A DNA stretch of 64,000 nucleotides, from NCBI GenBank assembly GCA_903829815.1, contig CAIKRR010000007.1, positions 1 to 64,000 on the forward strand, in the 5' to 3' direction. This document shows positions 32,778 to 41,686 of this stretch, piece after piece (the stretch's first letter is position 1; each line of letters opens with the position of its first letter). The notes under the pieces were generated by a model. The model searched no databases. It was not told the origin of the DNA and saw only the letters and a program-made list of their open reading frames with translations. A program made the translations under genes and the position numbers. This DNA comes from an uncultured Pseudomonadota bacterium (GTDB lineage: Bacteria > Pseudomonadota > Gammaproteobacteria > Burkholderiales > SG8-39).

Positions 32778-33902
32778 ATGGTCTCGATGGCAGATCGGCT
32801 GGGTTTCGGCACGCACAACAAGCTGAAATTGGGTCTTTTCGGTGCCAACTGTTCCTCGGGGCGCACGGTCACGACGGTGCCCGAGCGCTGGTCGGCTTCG
32901 TGGCCCGAGATGCTCGATCTTGCGCGAGTGGCCGATGAAGCCGGGCTCGAATTTCTCTTGCCCATTGGTCGCTGGAAAGGCTATGGCGGCGATACAGATT
33001 ATCAGGGTGCAACCTTCGAGACCGTGACCTGGGCCACCGCGCTTCTGGCAACGACGCGTCGCATCTGCGTATTTGGAACCGTGCATGCGCCGCTCATCCA
33101 TCCGGTCATTGCCGCCAAGGAGTTCGTAACGGCCGACCATGTGGGCGCTGGCAGGTTCGGGCTCAATGTCGTGTGCGGCTGGAACGAGGGCGAATTCGAA
33201 ATGTTTGGCGTTGAGCAACGCCAGCACGAAGCGCGCTACGACTATGCACGCGAGTGGCTCGATGCGATCAAGGCGATGTGGACACGCGAGGACGCTTTTG
33301 ACGTCGACGGGCGTTACCTGTCGCTCAAGGGCGTCCGGGCCAATCCCAAGCCGTATGGTGGCTCTCGCCCGATGATCATGAATGCCGGCGCTTCTCCGGT
33401 CGGGCAGGCCTTTGCGGTCGACAACTGCGACGCCTTGTTCCGGGCGGTCCGCCTGGCGACACTCGGCGATGCACGCGATCAGGTTGCCGCAGTGAAGGCG
33501 CGCGCTGCACTTCAGGGGCGCGACCTCGGGGTCTATACGATCGGGGTGCTTACCTGCCGCAAGACCAGACGTGAGGCGCGCGAATACTATGAGTACTGCA
33601 CGCTTGAACATGCCGACTGGTCGGCGGTCGATCGCATCATGGCGATGCAGAAGATCGATCCATCGCAGTACACCGCCGAGGAATACCGGCGAATCCGACG
33701 TGACTTTGCCAACGGTCTTTCGGGATTCACGCTCATCGGCGACCCGGATGACATTGCCGCAGAACTGGCGCAATTGTCCGAGGCCGGCTTTTCCGGCATC
33801 GCGCTCTCGATGGTGAACTACGGTGCCGAACTGCCCTTCTTTCGCGACGAGGTATTGCCGCGCCTTGAACGTCTGGGGCTGCGCGAACCGGTGAAGAACT
33901 GA
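32778..33902 (+). CDS. LLM-class flavin-dependent monooxygenase (RutA/SfnG-like)
   Basis: This 374-residue luciferase-family monooxygenase belongs to the subgroup that includes pyrimidine oxygenase RutA and dimethylsulfone monooxygenase SfnG. Marks are KLGLFGANCSSG at strand 1, LARVADEAGLEFLLPIGRWK, the HVGAGRFGLNVVCGWNEGEF stretch (diagnostic GWN), and SRPMIMNAGASPVGQAFA. A separate flavin reductase is required and none is in the window. ATG 32778 is used; ATG 32787 is an alternative. It is convergent with an FAD monooxygenase. Substrate not predictable, though pyrimidine ring opening or sulfone cleavage are family precedents. Confidence 0.87.
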   Translation: MVSMADRLGFGTHNKLKLGLFGANCSSGRTVTTVPERWSASWPEMLDLARVADEAGLEFLLPIGRWKGYGGDTDYQGATFETVTWATALLATTRRICVFGTVHAPLIHPVIAAKEFVTADHVGAGRFGLNVVCGWNEGEFEMFGVEQRQHEARYDYAREWLDAIKAMWTREDAFDVDGRYLSLKGVRANPKPYGGSRPMIMNAGASPVGQAFAVDNCDALFRAVRLATLGDARDQVAAVKARAALQGRDLGVYTIGVLTCRKTRREAREYYEYCTLEHADWSAVDRIMAMQKIDPSQYTAEEYRRIRRDFANGLSGFTLIGDPDDIAAELAQLSEAGFSGIALSMVNYGAELPFFRDEVLPRLERLGLREPVKN

Positions 33903-33922
33903 GGCAATCGCAGCCTGCGCAG

Positions 33923-35059
33923 TCAGACCGGTGTCTGGGGATGCATGTGCTCGAAGGCGGCGGCCAGGCGCGGGTCCATGCGACGTATCGCCTCGTGGCT
34001 CACTCGACCGGTGCGGCGCATGTAGGCATAGGCCAGTTCGGTCGGGTTCAGATGCATCAGTTCGCCCATGCCCTCGTACCAGCGAAGGCTGACGTCGGCG
34101 GCATCCCATATCTTTTTCATGATCGGCAATCGGTTCTGCTGGAAGTGGACGAGAGCCTCGGCCACGCGAGGCGTTTCGCGCAATGCGTGGGCCAGCGCGA
34201 CGGCGTCTTCCATCGCCATCCGTGTTCCCGACCCGATCGAGAAGTGTACGGTGCGCAGTGCATCACCCAGCAGCACCACGTTGTCAAAGCTCCAGTGGTC
34301 GTTCCAGATAGCCGGAAATCGGCGCCAGGTCGAGTGGTTGGAGATGAGTCGGTGGCCATCGAGTTCCTCGGCAAAAACGGCTTCGCAGTGTGCCATGGTC
34401 TGCTCCGCGGACAAGGTGTCGAATCCGGCCCGTTGCCAGGTGTCGGCGTCCACTTCGACGAGAAACGTGCTCATCGTGGGGCTGTAGCGGTAGTGGTGTG
34501 CGCAGAAGGTCCCGTCGCCTGTCTGTCGAAAGCTCAGGGTCAGTGAGTCGAAGACCTTGGTAGTGCCGTACCAGATGAACGGATTGCTGCGCCAGTCGGT
34601 GGTGGTACCAAGGCGTGCCGCATGGTCTCGCCGCACGAAGGAAAAGGCACCGTCGCTTGCCACGACGAGGTCTGCCGGGCCCAGTGATTCGACCGACGGC
34701 GCTTCGGTTTCAAAGCGTATTTCGATGCCTTGCTGCTCGACCCTGCGGTATAGCAGCGTGAGCAGTTCCAGGCGACCAATGGACGCAAAACCATTGCCTG
34801 CTATGCCTATCCGTTCGCCGCGATGAACGATCGCCAGATCGGGCCATGTTTCCATGTGCGCAATCAGGTACTGGTACATCGCCTCGTCTTCTGCACGCAG
34901 AAATTCCAGTGCACGATCAGAGAACACGACGCCAAAGCCCCAGGTGGCGTCACGACGGTTGCGTTCCACGATGACGATATCGTGTGTGGGATCGGCAGCC
35001 TTCATCAGACTGGCAAAGTACAGACCGGCGGGGCCGGCACCGATGATGCGTATCTTCAT
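33923..35059 (-). CDS. FAD-dependent aromatic monooxygenase (VioD / salicylyl-CoA 5-hydroxylase N-domain type)
   Basis: This 378-residue flavoprotein of the group A aromatic hydroxylase fold has the FAD ADP-binding GAGPAGLYFASLMK at residues 8-21, the ERNRRDATWGFGVVFSD segment, VVASDGAFSFVR (GD-like motif) and NVVLLGDALRTVHFSIGSGT (second FAD motif). WGFGVVFSD and the C-terminal LNPTELAYAYMRRTGR resemble the N-terminal half of bifunctional anthraniloyl/salicylyl-CoA hydroxylases and tryptophan hydroxylase VioD. Here it stands alone without the fused old-yellow-enzyme domain. ATG 35059. The next gene on the strand (MFS) ends 106 bp upstream. Confidence 0.82.
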   Translation of the reverse strand: MKIRIIGAGPAGLYFASLMKAADPTHDIVIVERNRRDATWGFGVVFSDRALEFLRAEDEAMYQYLIAHMETWPDLAIVHRGERIGIAGNGFASIGRLELLTLLYRRVEQQGIEIRFETEAPSVESLGPADLVVASDGAFSFVRRDHAARLGTTTDWRSNPFIWYGTTKVFDSLTLSFRQTGDGTFCAHHYRYSPTMSTFLVEVDADTWQRAGFDTLSAEQTMAHCEAVFAEELDGHRLISNHSTWRRFPAIWNDHWSFDNVVLLGDALRTVHFSIGSGTRMAMEDAVALAHALRETPRVAEALVHFQQNRLPIMKKIWDAADVSLRWYEGMGELMHLNPTELAYAYMRRTGRVSHEAIRRMDPRLAAAFEHMHPQTPV

Positions 35060-35165
35060 GCGTCTTGTCCTGGCAATGGGAAGGCGGCGGCCGGAGGCTG
35101 CACTTTGATGGAGGCACGGCCGGTGTCGGAGACCCGGACGCGTGGTGTCGTTTCTTCAGCAGCTC

Positions 35166-36392
35166 TCATCGGTGCTGTACATGATGGGTGTGGTGACGCA
35201 GTCCGAAGCCGGCTCCAAGCCCTGCGAGCATCAGGCTGCAGACAAGAAAGACCGGGATCGTACCAAGCGTGTGGACGAATAAAGCCACAGCGCTGGTGCC
35301 GATCGACTGCCCGAAGAAGAACACCGCAGCAAAGACGGTCACGGCCACCCCACGCGCCTCAGGTGCCATCTGGGTCGCGCTGAGCTGGAGGGTGTTGTGC
35401 ATCATGTAGTAGCCGAAGCCGCTGACTGCGCTGGCCAGTGCCGCGGTCCAAACGCTCGGTGCCAGGATCACAAGAGGTAGTGCCCCTGCCATCACGAATC
35501 CTGCCAGGCGGGCGGTCTGCGGTTCGCGCAGTCGGCCGATGATGACACCCGAGAGCAGCGCATAGACGATGCCACCTGCTGACAGGGCCATCGCAACCAG
35601 GCCTGCCTGGGCGAGAGAGAGACCGTTGCGCTCATGCAGCGTAGCCGGAATGAATGAGAACGCACCGAAGAAGAAACAGGCCTCAACGAAGGACGCGAGC
35701 AGAACCGTCCGTGGCCAAGGGCGCTGGAAGAGGCTTGCCATGGTGCGCAGTGACCCGGCGAGCGTCTGCCGCGGCAGATGCGCCGGAGGGACGGACAGCG
35801 CATCGCCGCCAAAGCCGATGAGCAGCAGGCAAATGGCGGCAAACCAGATCGAAAGGGCGACGAAAGGCGCATGCCAGTCCAGATACTGGGTGGCTACGCC
35901 ACCCAGAAAGCTTCCGGCCGCGAGGCCTGATATCTGGCCCATGATGAACCGGGCCATCACGATACGGCGTTTCTCGTAGGCAATGGTGTCCCCGATCCAG
36001 GCAAGCGAGAGCGGCACGATGCCTGCGGCCGAGGCGCCCGCAAGCGCGCGTGCGGCTACCAGCAAACTCAGGCTGGGGGCGAGTGCACAGAGCATCGAGG
36101 TGACTGCACAGGCCCCGGCGAGAATCGTTGCAATGCGGTATTTGCCGTAGCGCTCGCCAAGGGGGCCATAGAGCAGTTGCAGCAATCCGTAACCTGCGGC
36201 AAAAGCGGTGATGACTGACGAGGCCTGCAGGAGATTGACATCGAATACTTCGGCGATGCGTGGCAATTCGGCATCGGTCACGCGAACCGAGGCCGAGCAG
36301 CCAAAGCCGGCCAGTGCAAGCAGCAAAAGATTCCTGCTGCTCGCGCTCTCGCCGCCCGCGGACTTGGGGGCGGGTGCTGCTTCGAGGGTCAT
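35166..36392 (-). CDS. MFS transporter coupled to hydrogenase-like operon
   Basis: This 408-residue major facilitator has 12 predicted transmembrane helices in two six-helix halves. The first-loop motif appears as GPLGERYGKYR (about 78-88). FMGQISGLAAGSFLGG-like segments match the YnfM/AraJ-type drug or organic-acid exporters. There is a short polar N-terminus. The start ATG 36392 overlaps the stop of the hydrogenase-like small subunit (ATGA), so it is translated from the same messenger as the membrane redox complex. This linkage is not part of known Hyf/Hyc operons and may point to the complex's substrate being exported or imported. The substrate is unknown. Confidence 0.85.
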   Translation of the reverse strand: MTLEAAPAPKSAGGESASSRNLLLLALAGFGCSASVRVTDAELPRIAEVFDVNLLQASSVITAFAAGYGLLQLLYGPLGERYGKYRIATILAGACAVTSMLCALAPSLSLLVAARALAGASAAGIVPLSLAWIGDTIAYEKRRIVMARFIMGQISGLAAGSFLGGVATQYLDWHAPFVALSIWFAAICLLLIGFGGDALSVPPAHLPRQTLAGSLRTMASLFQRPWPRTVLLASFVEACFFFGAFSFIPATLHERNGLSLAQAGLVAMALSAGGIVYALLSGVIIGRLREPQTARLAGFVMAGALPLVILAPSVWTAALASAVSGFGYYMMHNTLQLSATQMAPEARGVAVTVFAAVFFFGQSIGTSAVALFVHTLGTIPVFLVCSLMLAGLGAGFGLRHHTHHVQHR

Positions 36393-36925
36393 GCGCCTGC
36401 AACACCTTGAACCGCGCTGCGAATGGCTGCAAGGATGGCGGAGGGGCGGGGCGGACATCCGCTCACATGGGCGTCGACCGGTATCACGGCTGATACTCGA
36501 CCACGACTGGCACCTTCCTCGCCAAAGATGCCGCCGGTGCAGCCGCAGTCACCCACTGCCACCACCAGCGCAGGGGCGGGCATGGCCTGCCAGGTGTCGA
36601 CCAGTGCCTGGGCCATGTTGTGCGTCACAGGCCCGGTGACCAGCAGCAGATCGGCGTGACGTGGGCTCGCCACGAAGTGAATTCCTTCGCCTTCCATGTT
36701 GTAGAACGGGTTGCTCAGTGCGTTGATCTCCAGTTCGCAGCCGTTGCACGAACCTGCGTCCACGACCCGAATGGACAGTGCGCGCCCCAGGGCGGCTCGC
36801 AGATCCGCCTGCAGTTGCCGGTCACTCACCTCGGCAGGCGACATCAAGACGGGTTCTGACTCCTCTCGGGCGCTTGACTTCGGGCAGATGCCGATACGTA
36901 CTGCCTGCCGCAGGATTTGCCACAT
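36389..36925 (-). CDS. HyfI/NuoB-like Fe-S subunit of hydrogenase-4-like complex
   Basis: This 178-residue small subunit is homologous to HyfI, HycG and NuoB. It carries one [4Fe-4S] cluster next to the active-site subunit. The four cluster cysteines are all present: Cys60 and Cys63 (GSCNGCELE), Cys127 (GDCGC) and Cys157 (SGCPPRP). Supporting motifs are FYNMEGEGIHF and ADLLLVTGPVTHNM. The N-terminus (about 45 residues) is longer than in NuoB and contains another Cys at 14. The start ATG 36925 overlaps the large-subunit stop (TAATG), and its stop overlaps the MFS start. The cluster is intact although the partner subunit has lost its metal site. Confidence 0.9.
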   Translation of the reverse strand: MWQILRQAVRIGICPKSSAREESEPVLMSPAEVSDRQLQADLRAALGRALSIRVVDAGSCNGCELEINALSNPFYNMEGEGIHFVASPRHADLLLVTGPVTHNMAQALVDTWQAMPAPALVVAVGDCGCTGGIFGEEGASRGRVSAVIPVDAHVSGCPPRPSAILAAIRSAVQGVAGA

Positions 36926-38535
36926 TACAGATCATGTCCTGCGTAGCTGAGGTTGAACGATTTGTTGATGAGCGGAAAGTCCGGCACGATATTGCCAATG
37001 ATGGCATGTTCGAGCGCTGGCCAGTTCTGCCATGAGGGGTCATGACTGTGACAACGCACGATCCTGCTGCGATCACCCTTGACTTCGATCTCCAGCCCAA
37101 CCAGAACCTCGCCTCGCCATCCCTCGACCGCACCGGCGCCGCAATGATGCCCCTGTGGCAAACGCAGTGCCCGGTGATGAGTGCCGGGCGGCAATCGGCT
37201 TGCGATGGCCTCGATCAAGCGCAGGGATTCAAGCAATTCGTCAAAGCGGATCGCGACCCGCGCCGCGACATCACCCTGGCTCGACAAACAGAGGTGGACC
37301 GACAAGGCAGACCAGGGCTGGCCAGGATGATCATGACGAAGGTCGCGTCCCAGACCACTGGCCCGTCCCGCCAGACCGGTCATGCCGAGTTGTCGCGCCA
37401 GGGCCGTCGATATGGTCCCCGTGCCGCGAAAACGGTCCTGCAGGCCTGGGTGCTCATCGTAGATCGCGCGAAGGCGCTGTACTTCTTCGGCCATCGAACG
37501 GCATGCTTGGCCGATGCGCGGCACCATCGATGCATCCAGGTCGACGAGGACACCGCCTGGTATCACCTGGTCCATCATCAGACGGTGCGCGTACAGTGCA
37601 TCGGATTCGCGCAGCCACAGTTCGCGCAGGCGCGAGAAGTGCGCCAGACCAAAGGCAAGCCCGGCGTCGTTGGCAAGGGCGCCCAGATCGCCCAGATGGT
37701 TGGCCACCCGCTCCCGCTCCAGCATGAGGGCGCGCAACCATGCGGCGCGCGGTGGCAGTTCGATGCCTGCGGCCGATTCCAGGGCCATGCAGTAGGCCCA
37801 GGCATGAGCGACGGTTGAATCCCCCGACACTCGTCCGGCGAGTCGGCCGGCCAGGATGGGATCGAGTTGGGTGTAGCGTGCGTCGATACCTTTGTGCTTG
37901 TAGCCCAGTCGTGCTTCGAGACGCAGGACCTTTTCGCCTGATACCGAAAATCGAAAGTGGCCCGGCTCGATGATGCCTGCATGAACTGGACCTACGGCAA
38001 TCTCGTGCACGCCCGCGCCTGATACCCGCACGAAGGGGTAGTCGGTTGCGGGGCTGCGGGCGTCCGCATCGCGGGCATGAACCAGCCACGGGCGCACGTC
38101 GTCGGCACCGATTGCTCGCAGACCACCGAGGTCGAAGATCGCTCTTTGCATGCGTCCGGCAAAGAAGAACGCTCGACTCAAGTCAGGGTATTGGCGGCTC
38201 TGCGGGTCCAGCGGCAGATCGACCCACAGCAAGCCGTCGGCCAATCCGTAGACGGCGCTCGCGAGAGGTCGCCCATCTGCATCGCTTGCGCCCCACAGTG
38301 CGATCAGGCGTGATGGCGATTCAGGCCTGTTGCCTGCATCGGACGATATCGCGGCGGCGGCCATGCTCCATTGGGCCTGAGTGGCCGTCAGATGATAGGT
38401 CGCCAGTTCGCCCCCCATTGGGCGCGCTGATGGAAAAGCCTGCCGGATGAGGAGGGCAGGGGGTGAGGCGCTCGTTCGATCGTGGGTGGGGGCCCCGCCC
38501 TGCATGGGCCGCGAGTCGCCGGTGGAGGGTTCCAT
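36925..38535 (-). CDS. HyfG/HycE-like large subunit lacking nickel ligands
   Basis: This 536-residue protein has the NuoC-like N-domain (about 70-165) fused to a NuoD/HycE-like large-subunit domain (about 175-536), as in HyfG. Family segments include AVGPVHAGIIEPGHFRF, LEARLGYKHKGID, GDSTVAHAWAYCMALE and SWQNWPALEHAIIGNIVPDF. Both CxxC nickel motifs are gone: the first pair falls at Ser237 and Ser240 (RVSGDS), and the last at Ser530 and Gly533 in the final residues. No C-terminal extension for hydrogenase maturation exists. A quinone-type His of NuoD cannot be asserted. It is likely a redox or structural subunit without hydrogenase activity. The start at ATG 38535 is uncertain, as later in-frame ATGs exist. 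It begins 15 bp after the HyfF-like gene. Confidence 0.88.
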   Translation of the reverse strand: MEPSTGDSRPMQGGAPTHDRTSASPPALLIRQAFPSARPMGGELATYHLTATQAQWSMAAAAISSDAGNRPESPSRLIALWGASDADGRPLASAVYGLADGLLWVDLPLDPQSRQYPDLSRAFFFAGRMQRAIFDLGGLRAIGADDVRPWLVHARDADARSPATDYPFVRVSGAGVHEIAVGPVHAGIIEPGHFRFSVSGEKVLRLEARLGYKHKGIDARYTQLDPILAGRLAGRVSGDSTVAHAWAYCMALESAAGIELPPRAAWLRALMLERERVANHLGDLGALANDAGLAFGLAHFSRLRELWLRESDALYAHRLMMDQVIPGGVLVDLDASMVPRIGQACRSMAEEVQRLRAIYDEHPGLQDRFRGTGTISTALARQLGMTGLAGRASGLGRDLRHDHPGQPWSALSVHLCLSSQGDVAARVAIRFDELLESLRLIEAIASRLPPGTHHRALRLPQGHHCGAGAVEGWRGEVLVGLEIEVKGDRSRIVRCHSHDPSWQNWPALEHAIIGNIVPDFPLINKSFNLSYAGHDL

Positions 38536-38550
38536 CTTCGCTATCCTTGC

Positions 38551-40023
38551 TCAGCCAGCAATGACCGCTGAGGCTTGCTGCAGCCATCGCTGGAGGGTGA
38601 CCGGCATCACCAGACCGAGACACAGCGCAAGGGCAAGGTGCAGCAGGGCGGGGATTGCAGTTGCCGCGGTTCGCAGGGGTTCGGACGCTGCCACAGCGGC
38701 TTGCACACGATTGCCAAAGATCATGTCGCGCACTCGAAGCAGCACGCTGGCAAAGGCCAGAATCAGGGCCATGATGAGCAGGGCCGCCGCCCAGGGAAGC
38801 TTCTGGATCATGATCGAGATCGTCATGAACTCACTTGGAAAAAGACTGAATGGCGGGAGGCCCAGAATGGCGAGTGTGCCCAGCAGCAGACTCCAGGCAA
38901 GCACCGGTCGCGCAGACATGAGCCCGCGTATGCCAGCCATTTGCCCGGTGCCTGCCCACTGTATTGCCTGGGCCGCGCTGAAGTAGAGGCCGGACTTCAC
39001 CAGTGCATGCCCGAGCAAGTGCAGCAGTCCGGCAAAGGTGGCTGCAGCACCGCCAAGGCCGAAGGCAATGCTCAGCATCCCCATGTGCTCGATCGAGGAC
39101 CAGGCGAGAAGCTTGCGCAGATCGCGCTGTCGGCCCAGCAGGCAGGCGGCCAAGACGACTCCCAGCAGGCCGAATCCGATCATCAAATGGCCCGCAACGG
39201 GTGTCTGCAAGGCGCCGTCCGCGAGCACTTTGCAGCGCAAGAGGGCGTAGAGGGCGACGTTGAGCAGAAGGCCCGATAGCACTGCCGTGACGGGTGTGGG
39301 CCCTTCGGCATGTGCATCGGGCAGCCAGCCATGCAGGGGCACAAGTCCCATCTTGGTGCCGTAGCCCACAAAGAGCAGGGCAAATGCCAGTGTGATGATC
39401 TGTGGATCGAGTCGGGTCCGTATCGCTGCCAGGTGGGTCCACAGCAGCGCACCCTCATCGGGCCCGATCACCCGCTCGGCTGCCATGTAGAGGAGCACTG
39501 TTCCGAAAAGTGCCTGCAGGATGCCAACACCGCAGAGAATGAAGTATTTCCAGGCGGCGGCCAGCGCGGCCTGGCTGCGATCAAGACTCACCACGAGTAT
39601 GGTCGCGAGGGTCGCCGCCTCCATCGCCACCCACATGATGCCCAGACTGTTGGCGCTGAGTGCCAGACACAGTGCAAAGGCGATCAGCTGAAACAGGGCG
39701 TGGTAGATGCGCTGCTGTCCCACTGAAAAACGCCCTCGGGCGACTTCGATACGCAGGTAGTCGGCCGAATGAACCGCGGTCGTCAGTGTCACGAACGTGG
39801 TCACCAGCAGCATGAGCGCGCTCAGCGCATCGACATGAAATGTCTCGCCCGCTGCAAGGATCGGCTCCGAATCGAAGACTTCGAGTGCCAGGGCCAGCGC
39901 GGCGCCGGCGGCACACGCGCTTGCCGCGATATTGAGCACTCGCGCGTGTGGCCGCTCGCCCAGGATCGCGAGCGCCAGCGCGCCCACGAGCGGAGCAATC
40001 AGCAGGGTGGCCAGCGCGTTCAT
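38551..40023 (-). CDS. HyfF-like proton-pumping membrane subunit (NuoN/MrpD family)
   Basis: This 490-residue polytopic protein of the complex-I antiporter-like family (NuoL/M/N, HyfF) has about 14 transmembrane helices. The conserved core KMGLVPLHGWLPDAHAEGPT carries the proton-channel Lys and the LPDAH motif, and DLRKLLAWSSIEHMG matches the second signature. HALVKSGLYFSAAQAIQWA is near the second Lys. In Hyf-type complexes this subunit likely moves ions coupled to redox chemistry. The start ATG 40023 overlaps the HyfE-like stop by four bases (ATGA). Downstream lies the HyfG-like gene after 15 bp. Confidence 0.87.
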   Translation of the reverse strand: MNALATLLIAPLVGALALAILGERPHARVLNIAASACAAGAALALALEVFDSEPILAAGETFHVDALSALMLLVTTFVTLTTAVHSADYLRIEVARGRFSVGQQRIYHALFQLIAFALCLALSANSLGIMWVAMEAATLATILVVSLDRSQAALAAAWKYFILCGVGILQALFGTVLLYMAAERVIGPDEGALLWTHLAAIRTRLDPQIITLAFALLFVGYGTKMGLVPLHGWLPDAHAEGPTPVTAVLSGLLLNVALYALLRCKVLADGALQTPVAGHLMIGFGLLGVVLAACLLGRQRDLRKLLAWSSIEHMGMLSIAFGLGGAAATFAGLLHLLGHALVKSGLYFSAAQAIQWAGTGQMAGIRGLMSARPVLAWSLLLGTLAILGLPPFSLFPSEFMTISIMIQKLPWAAALLIMALILAFASVLLRVRDMIFGNRVQAAVAASEPLRTAATAIPALLHLALALCLGLVMPVTLQRWLQQASAVIAG

Positions 40024-40745
40024 GGTGTCTGCGTCCTGGCCTTGCGCGGTTTGGGCGTCTCTGGCCCGGATCGCTCCAGCCGCGCTGTTGGCGACGCCGG
40101 GCCGCCTGCCTCCAGGCTGTCGGCCGCGTCCTGCAGATGAAACAGGAATACCCCGAGAATCAGGACGCCGATCAGGACGTCGACTGCGATCCCCAGTTCG
40201 ACCACCATCGGCATGCCATGGGTCACTGCGGTGGCGGCGAGGAATACGCCGTTTTCCATGGCGAGGAAGGCAATGACCTGCGAAATGGCCCGTGACCGGC
40301 TGATCATCATCAGAAATCCAACCAGAATCCCGGCCAATGCGATGCCCAGTGTTCCGCTGGCGATCGCGGTGGATAACTGTGCGATAGGTCGGGCAACGTC
40401 GAAAGCAAAGATCACCAGGAGCAGACCGAGGAGCAAGGTTGCCGGCAGTTTGACCAAGGTGTCATGGGAGGTCTCCAGCCGCAGGCGGCGCACCAGTCTG
40501 TAGAGCAGGATCGGAATCAGCAGCACCTTCAGCACCATCGTGAGCGCTGCGGACAGATACAGATGGCGCTGCCCGGTCAGCCACCCGACCAGACTCGTCA
40601 CGATCACCAGCACGAGGCTCTGCAACGCATAGAAGTCGATGAGGGCGGTGAGCCTGCGCTGGATCAGTAGCCCGAAAGCCAGCAGCAGGCTGACGGCTGC
40701 CAACAGGTCGATCAGTTGCAGACCCACTGTGCTCAGGTCGTTCAT
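40020..40745 (-). CDS. HyfE-like membrane subunit
   Basis: This 241-residue polytopic protein has six or seven transmembrane helices (for example LIDLLAAVSLLLAFGLLI and LPATLLLGLLLVIFAFDVA) and a polar Arg/Pro-rich tail after about 215. HyfE resembles an NuoK-like element; AFLAMENGVFLAATAV carries the conserved Glu near residue 165. The gene lies between HyfF- and HyfC-like genes in the standard order. Both junctions are ATGA overlaps (40020-40023 and 40742-40745), implying stoichiometric translation. Confidence 0.8.
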   Translation of the reverse strand: MNDLSTVGLQLIDLLAAVSLLLAFGLLIQRRLTALIDFYALQSLVLVIVTSLVGWLTGQRHLYLSAALTMVLKVLLIPILLYRLVRRLRLETSHDTLVKLPATLLLGLLLVIFAFDVARPIAQLSTAIASGTLGIALAGILVGFLMMISRSRAISQVIAFLAMENGVFLAATAVTHGMPMVVELGIAVDVLIGVLILGVFLFHLQDAADSLEAGGPASPTARLERSGPETPKPRKARTQTP

Positions 40746-41686
40746 GAACCCAGCAGTATGTGAACAAGCACGCCGATCACTGCCAGCACGAAGGCGATGG
40801 CAAGGTATTCGGGCACGCGAAATATCCGCATCTTTGCGCTCACGGATTCAGCCACTGCGAGCACTGCTCCACCCAGGGCGAGCTTGGCGACCAATATCGG
40901 CAGTGCAAAAAGCAGCGCCAGCGGGGAATCATTGGCAGCGAGTCCCCAAGGGAAGAAGAGCGCGATGCCAATGCACGAGTAGGCAAACAGCTTGAGACTT
41001 GCTGCCCACTCGATCAGCGCGAGGTGCGGGCCCGAGTACTCGAGGATCAGCGCTTCGTGGATCATGGTGAGCTCAAGATGCGTGGTCGGATTGTCGACCG
41101 GAATGCGGCCGTTTTCGGCCACAGACACCATCGTGAAGGCGACGCCGGCGAAGGCAAGGCTGGGCAGAATGGCCAGTTCGCGGTGTGCAAGCACATCAAC
41201 CATCGAGGCCAGCGCGGTCGAGTGGGCGCCCAGCGCGGCAGTGAAAAGCACCATCAGTAGCGCGGGTTCCGCCAGAAAGCCCACCAGCATGTCGCGGCGC
41301 GCGCCCAGGCTCCCGAAAGCGGTCCCGATATCCATGGCTGCCAGTGACAGCAGGACTCGGGCGAGAGCGAGTACACCGACCAGTGCGACTGCGTCGGCGA
41401 CGACCGACAGGGGGAGGTCGGTCGACAGGGTCGGGATGATGGCGCATGCGGTCACCATGCAGGCAAAGACGAGAAAGGGCACGGCACTGAAAAGGGGTGA
41501 TGCGCCTTGCGCGAGCACGACTTCGCGCAGGAACAGTTTGTGCAGCACGAGCCAGGGTTGCCACAGAGGCGGGGCAGATCGGCTCTGCAACCAGGCACGG
41601 CATTGCGCCACCCAGCCACTGAGGATGGGTGCCAGTGCCAGCGCGGCAAGGATCGCGAGCATTTGACCGGCGAGTCCGCTCGCCAT
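40742..41686 (-). CDS. HyfC/HycD-like membrane subunit (NuoH family)
   Basis: This 314-residue membrane protein of the NuoH/HyfC family connects the peripheral redox arm with the membrane arm. About eight transmembrane helices are apparent. Family signatures are LLWQPW-like PPLWQPWLVLHKLFLREVV near residues 39-57 and ENGRIPVDNPTTHLELTMIH near 195-215, containing the conserved acidic residues of the channel. EYSGPHLALIEWAASLKLF follows. Overlaps both neighbours (TGATG with HyfB-like and ATGA with HyfE-like). Confidence 0.88.
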   Translation of the reverse strand: MASGLAGQMLAILAALALAPILSGWVAQCRAWLQSRSAPPLWQPWLVLHKLFLREVVLAQGASPLFSAVPFLVFACMVTACAIIPTLSTDLPLSVVADAVALVGVLALARVLLSLAAMDIGTAFGSLGARRDMLVGFLAEPALLMVLFTAALGAHSTALASMVDVLAHRELAILPSLAFAGVAFTMVSVAENGRIPVDNPTTHLELTMIHEALILEYSGPHLALIEWAASLKLFAYSCIGIALFFPWGLAANDSPLALLFALPILVAKLALGGAVLAVAESVSAKMRIFRVPEYLAIAFVLAVIGVLVHILLGS

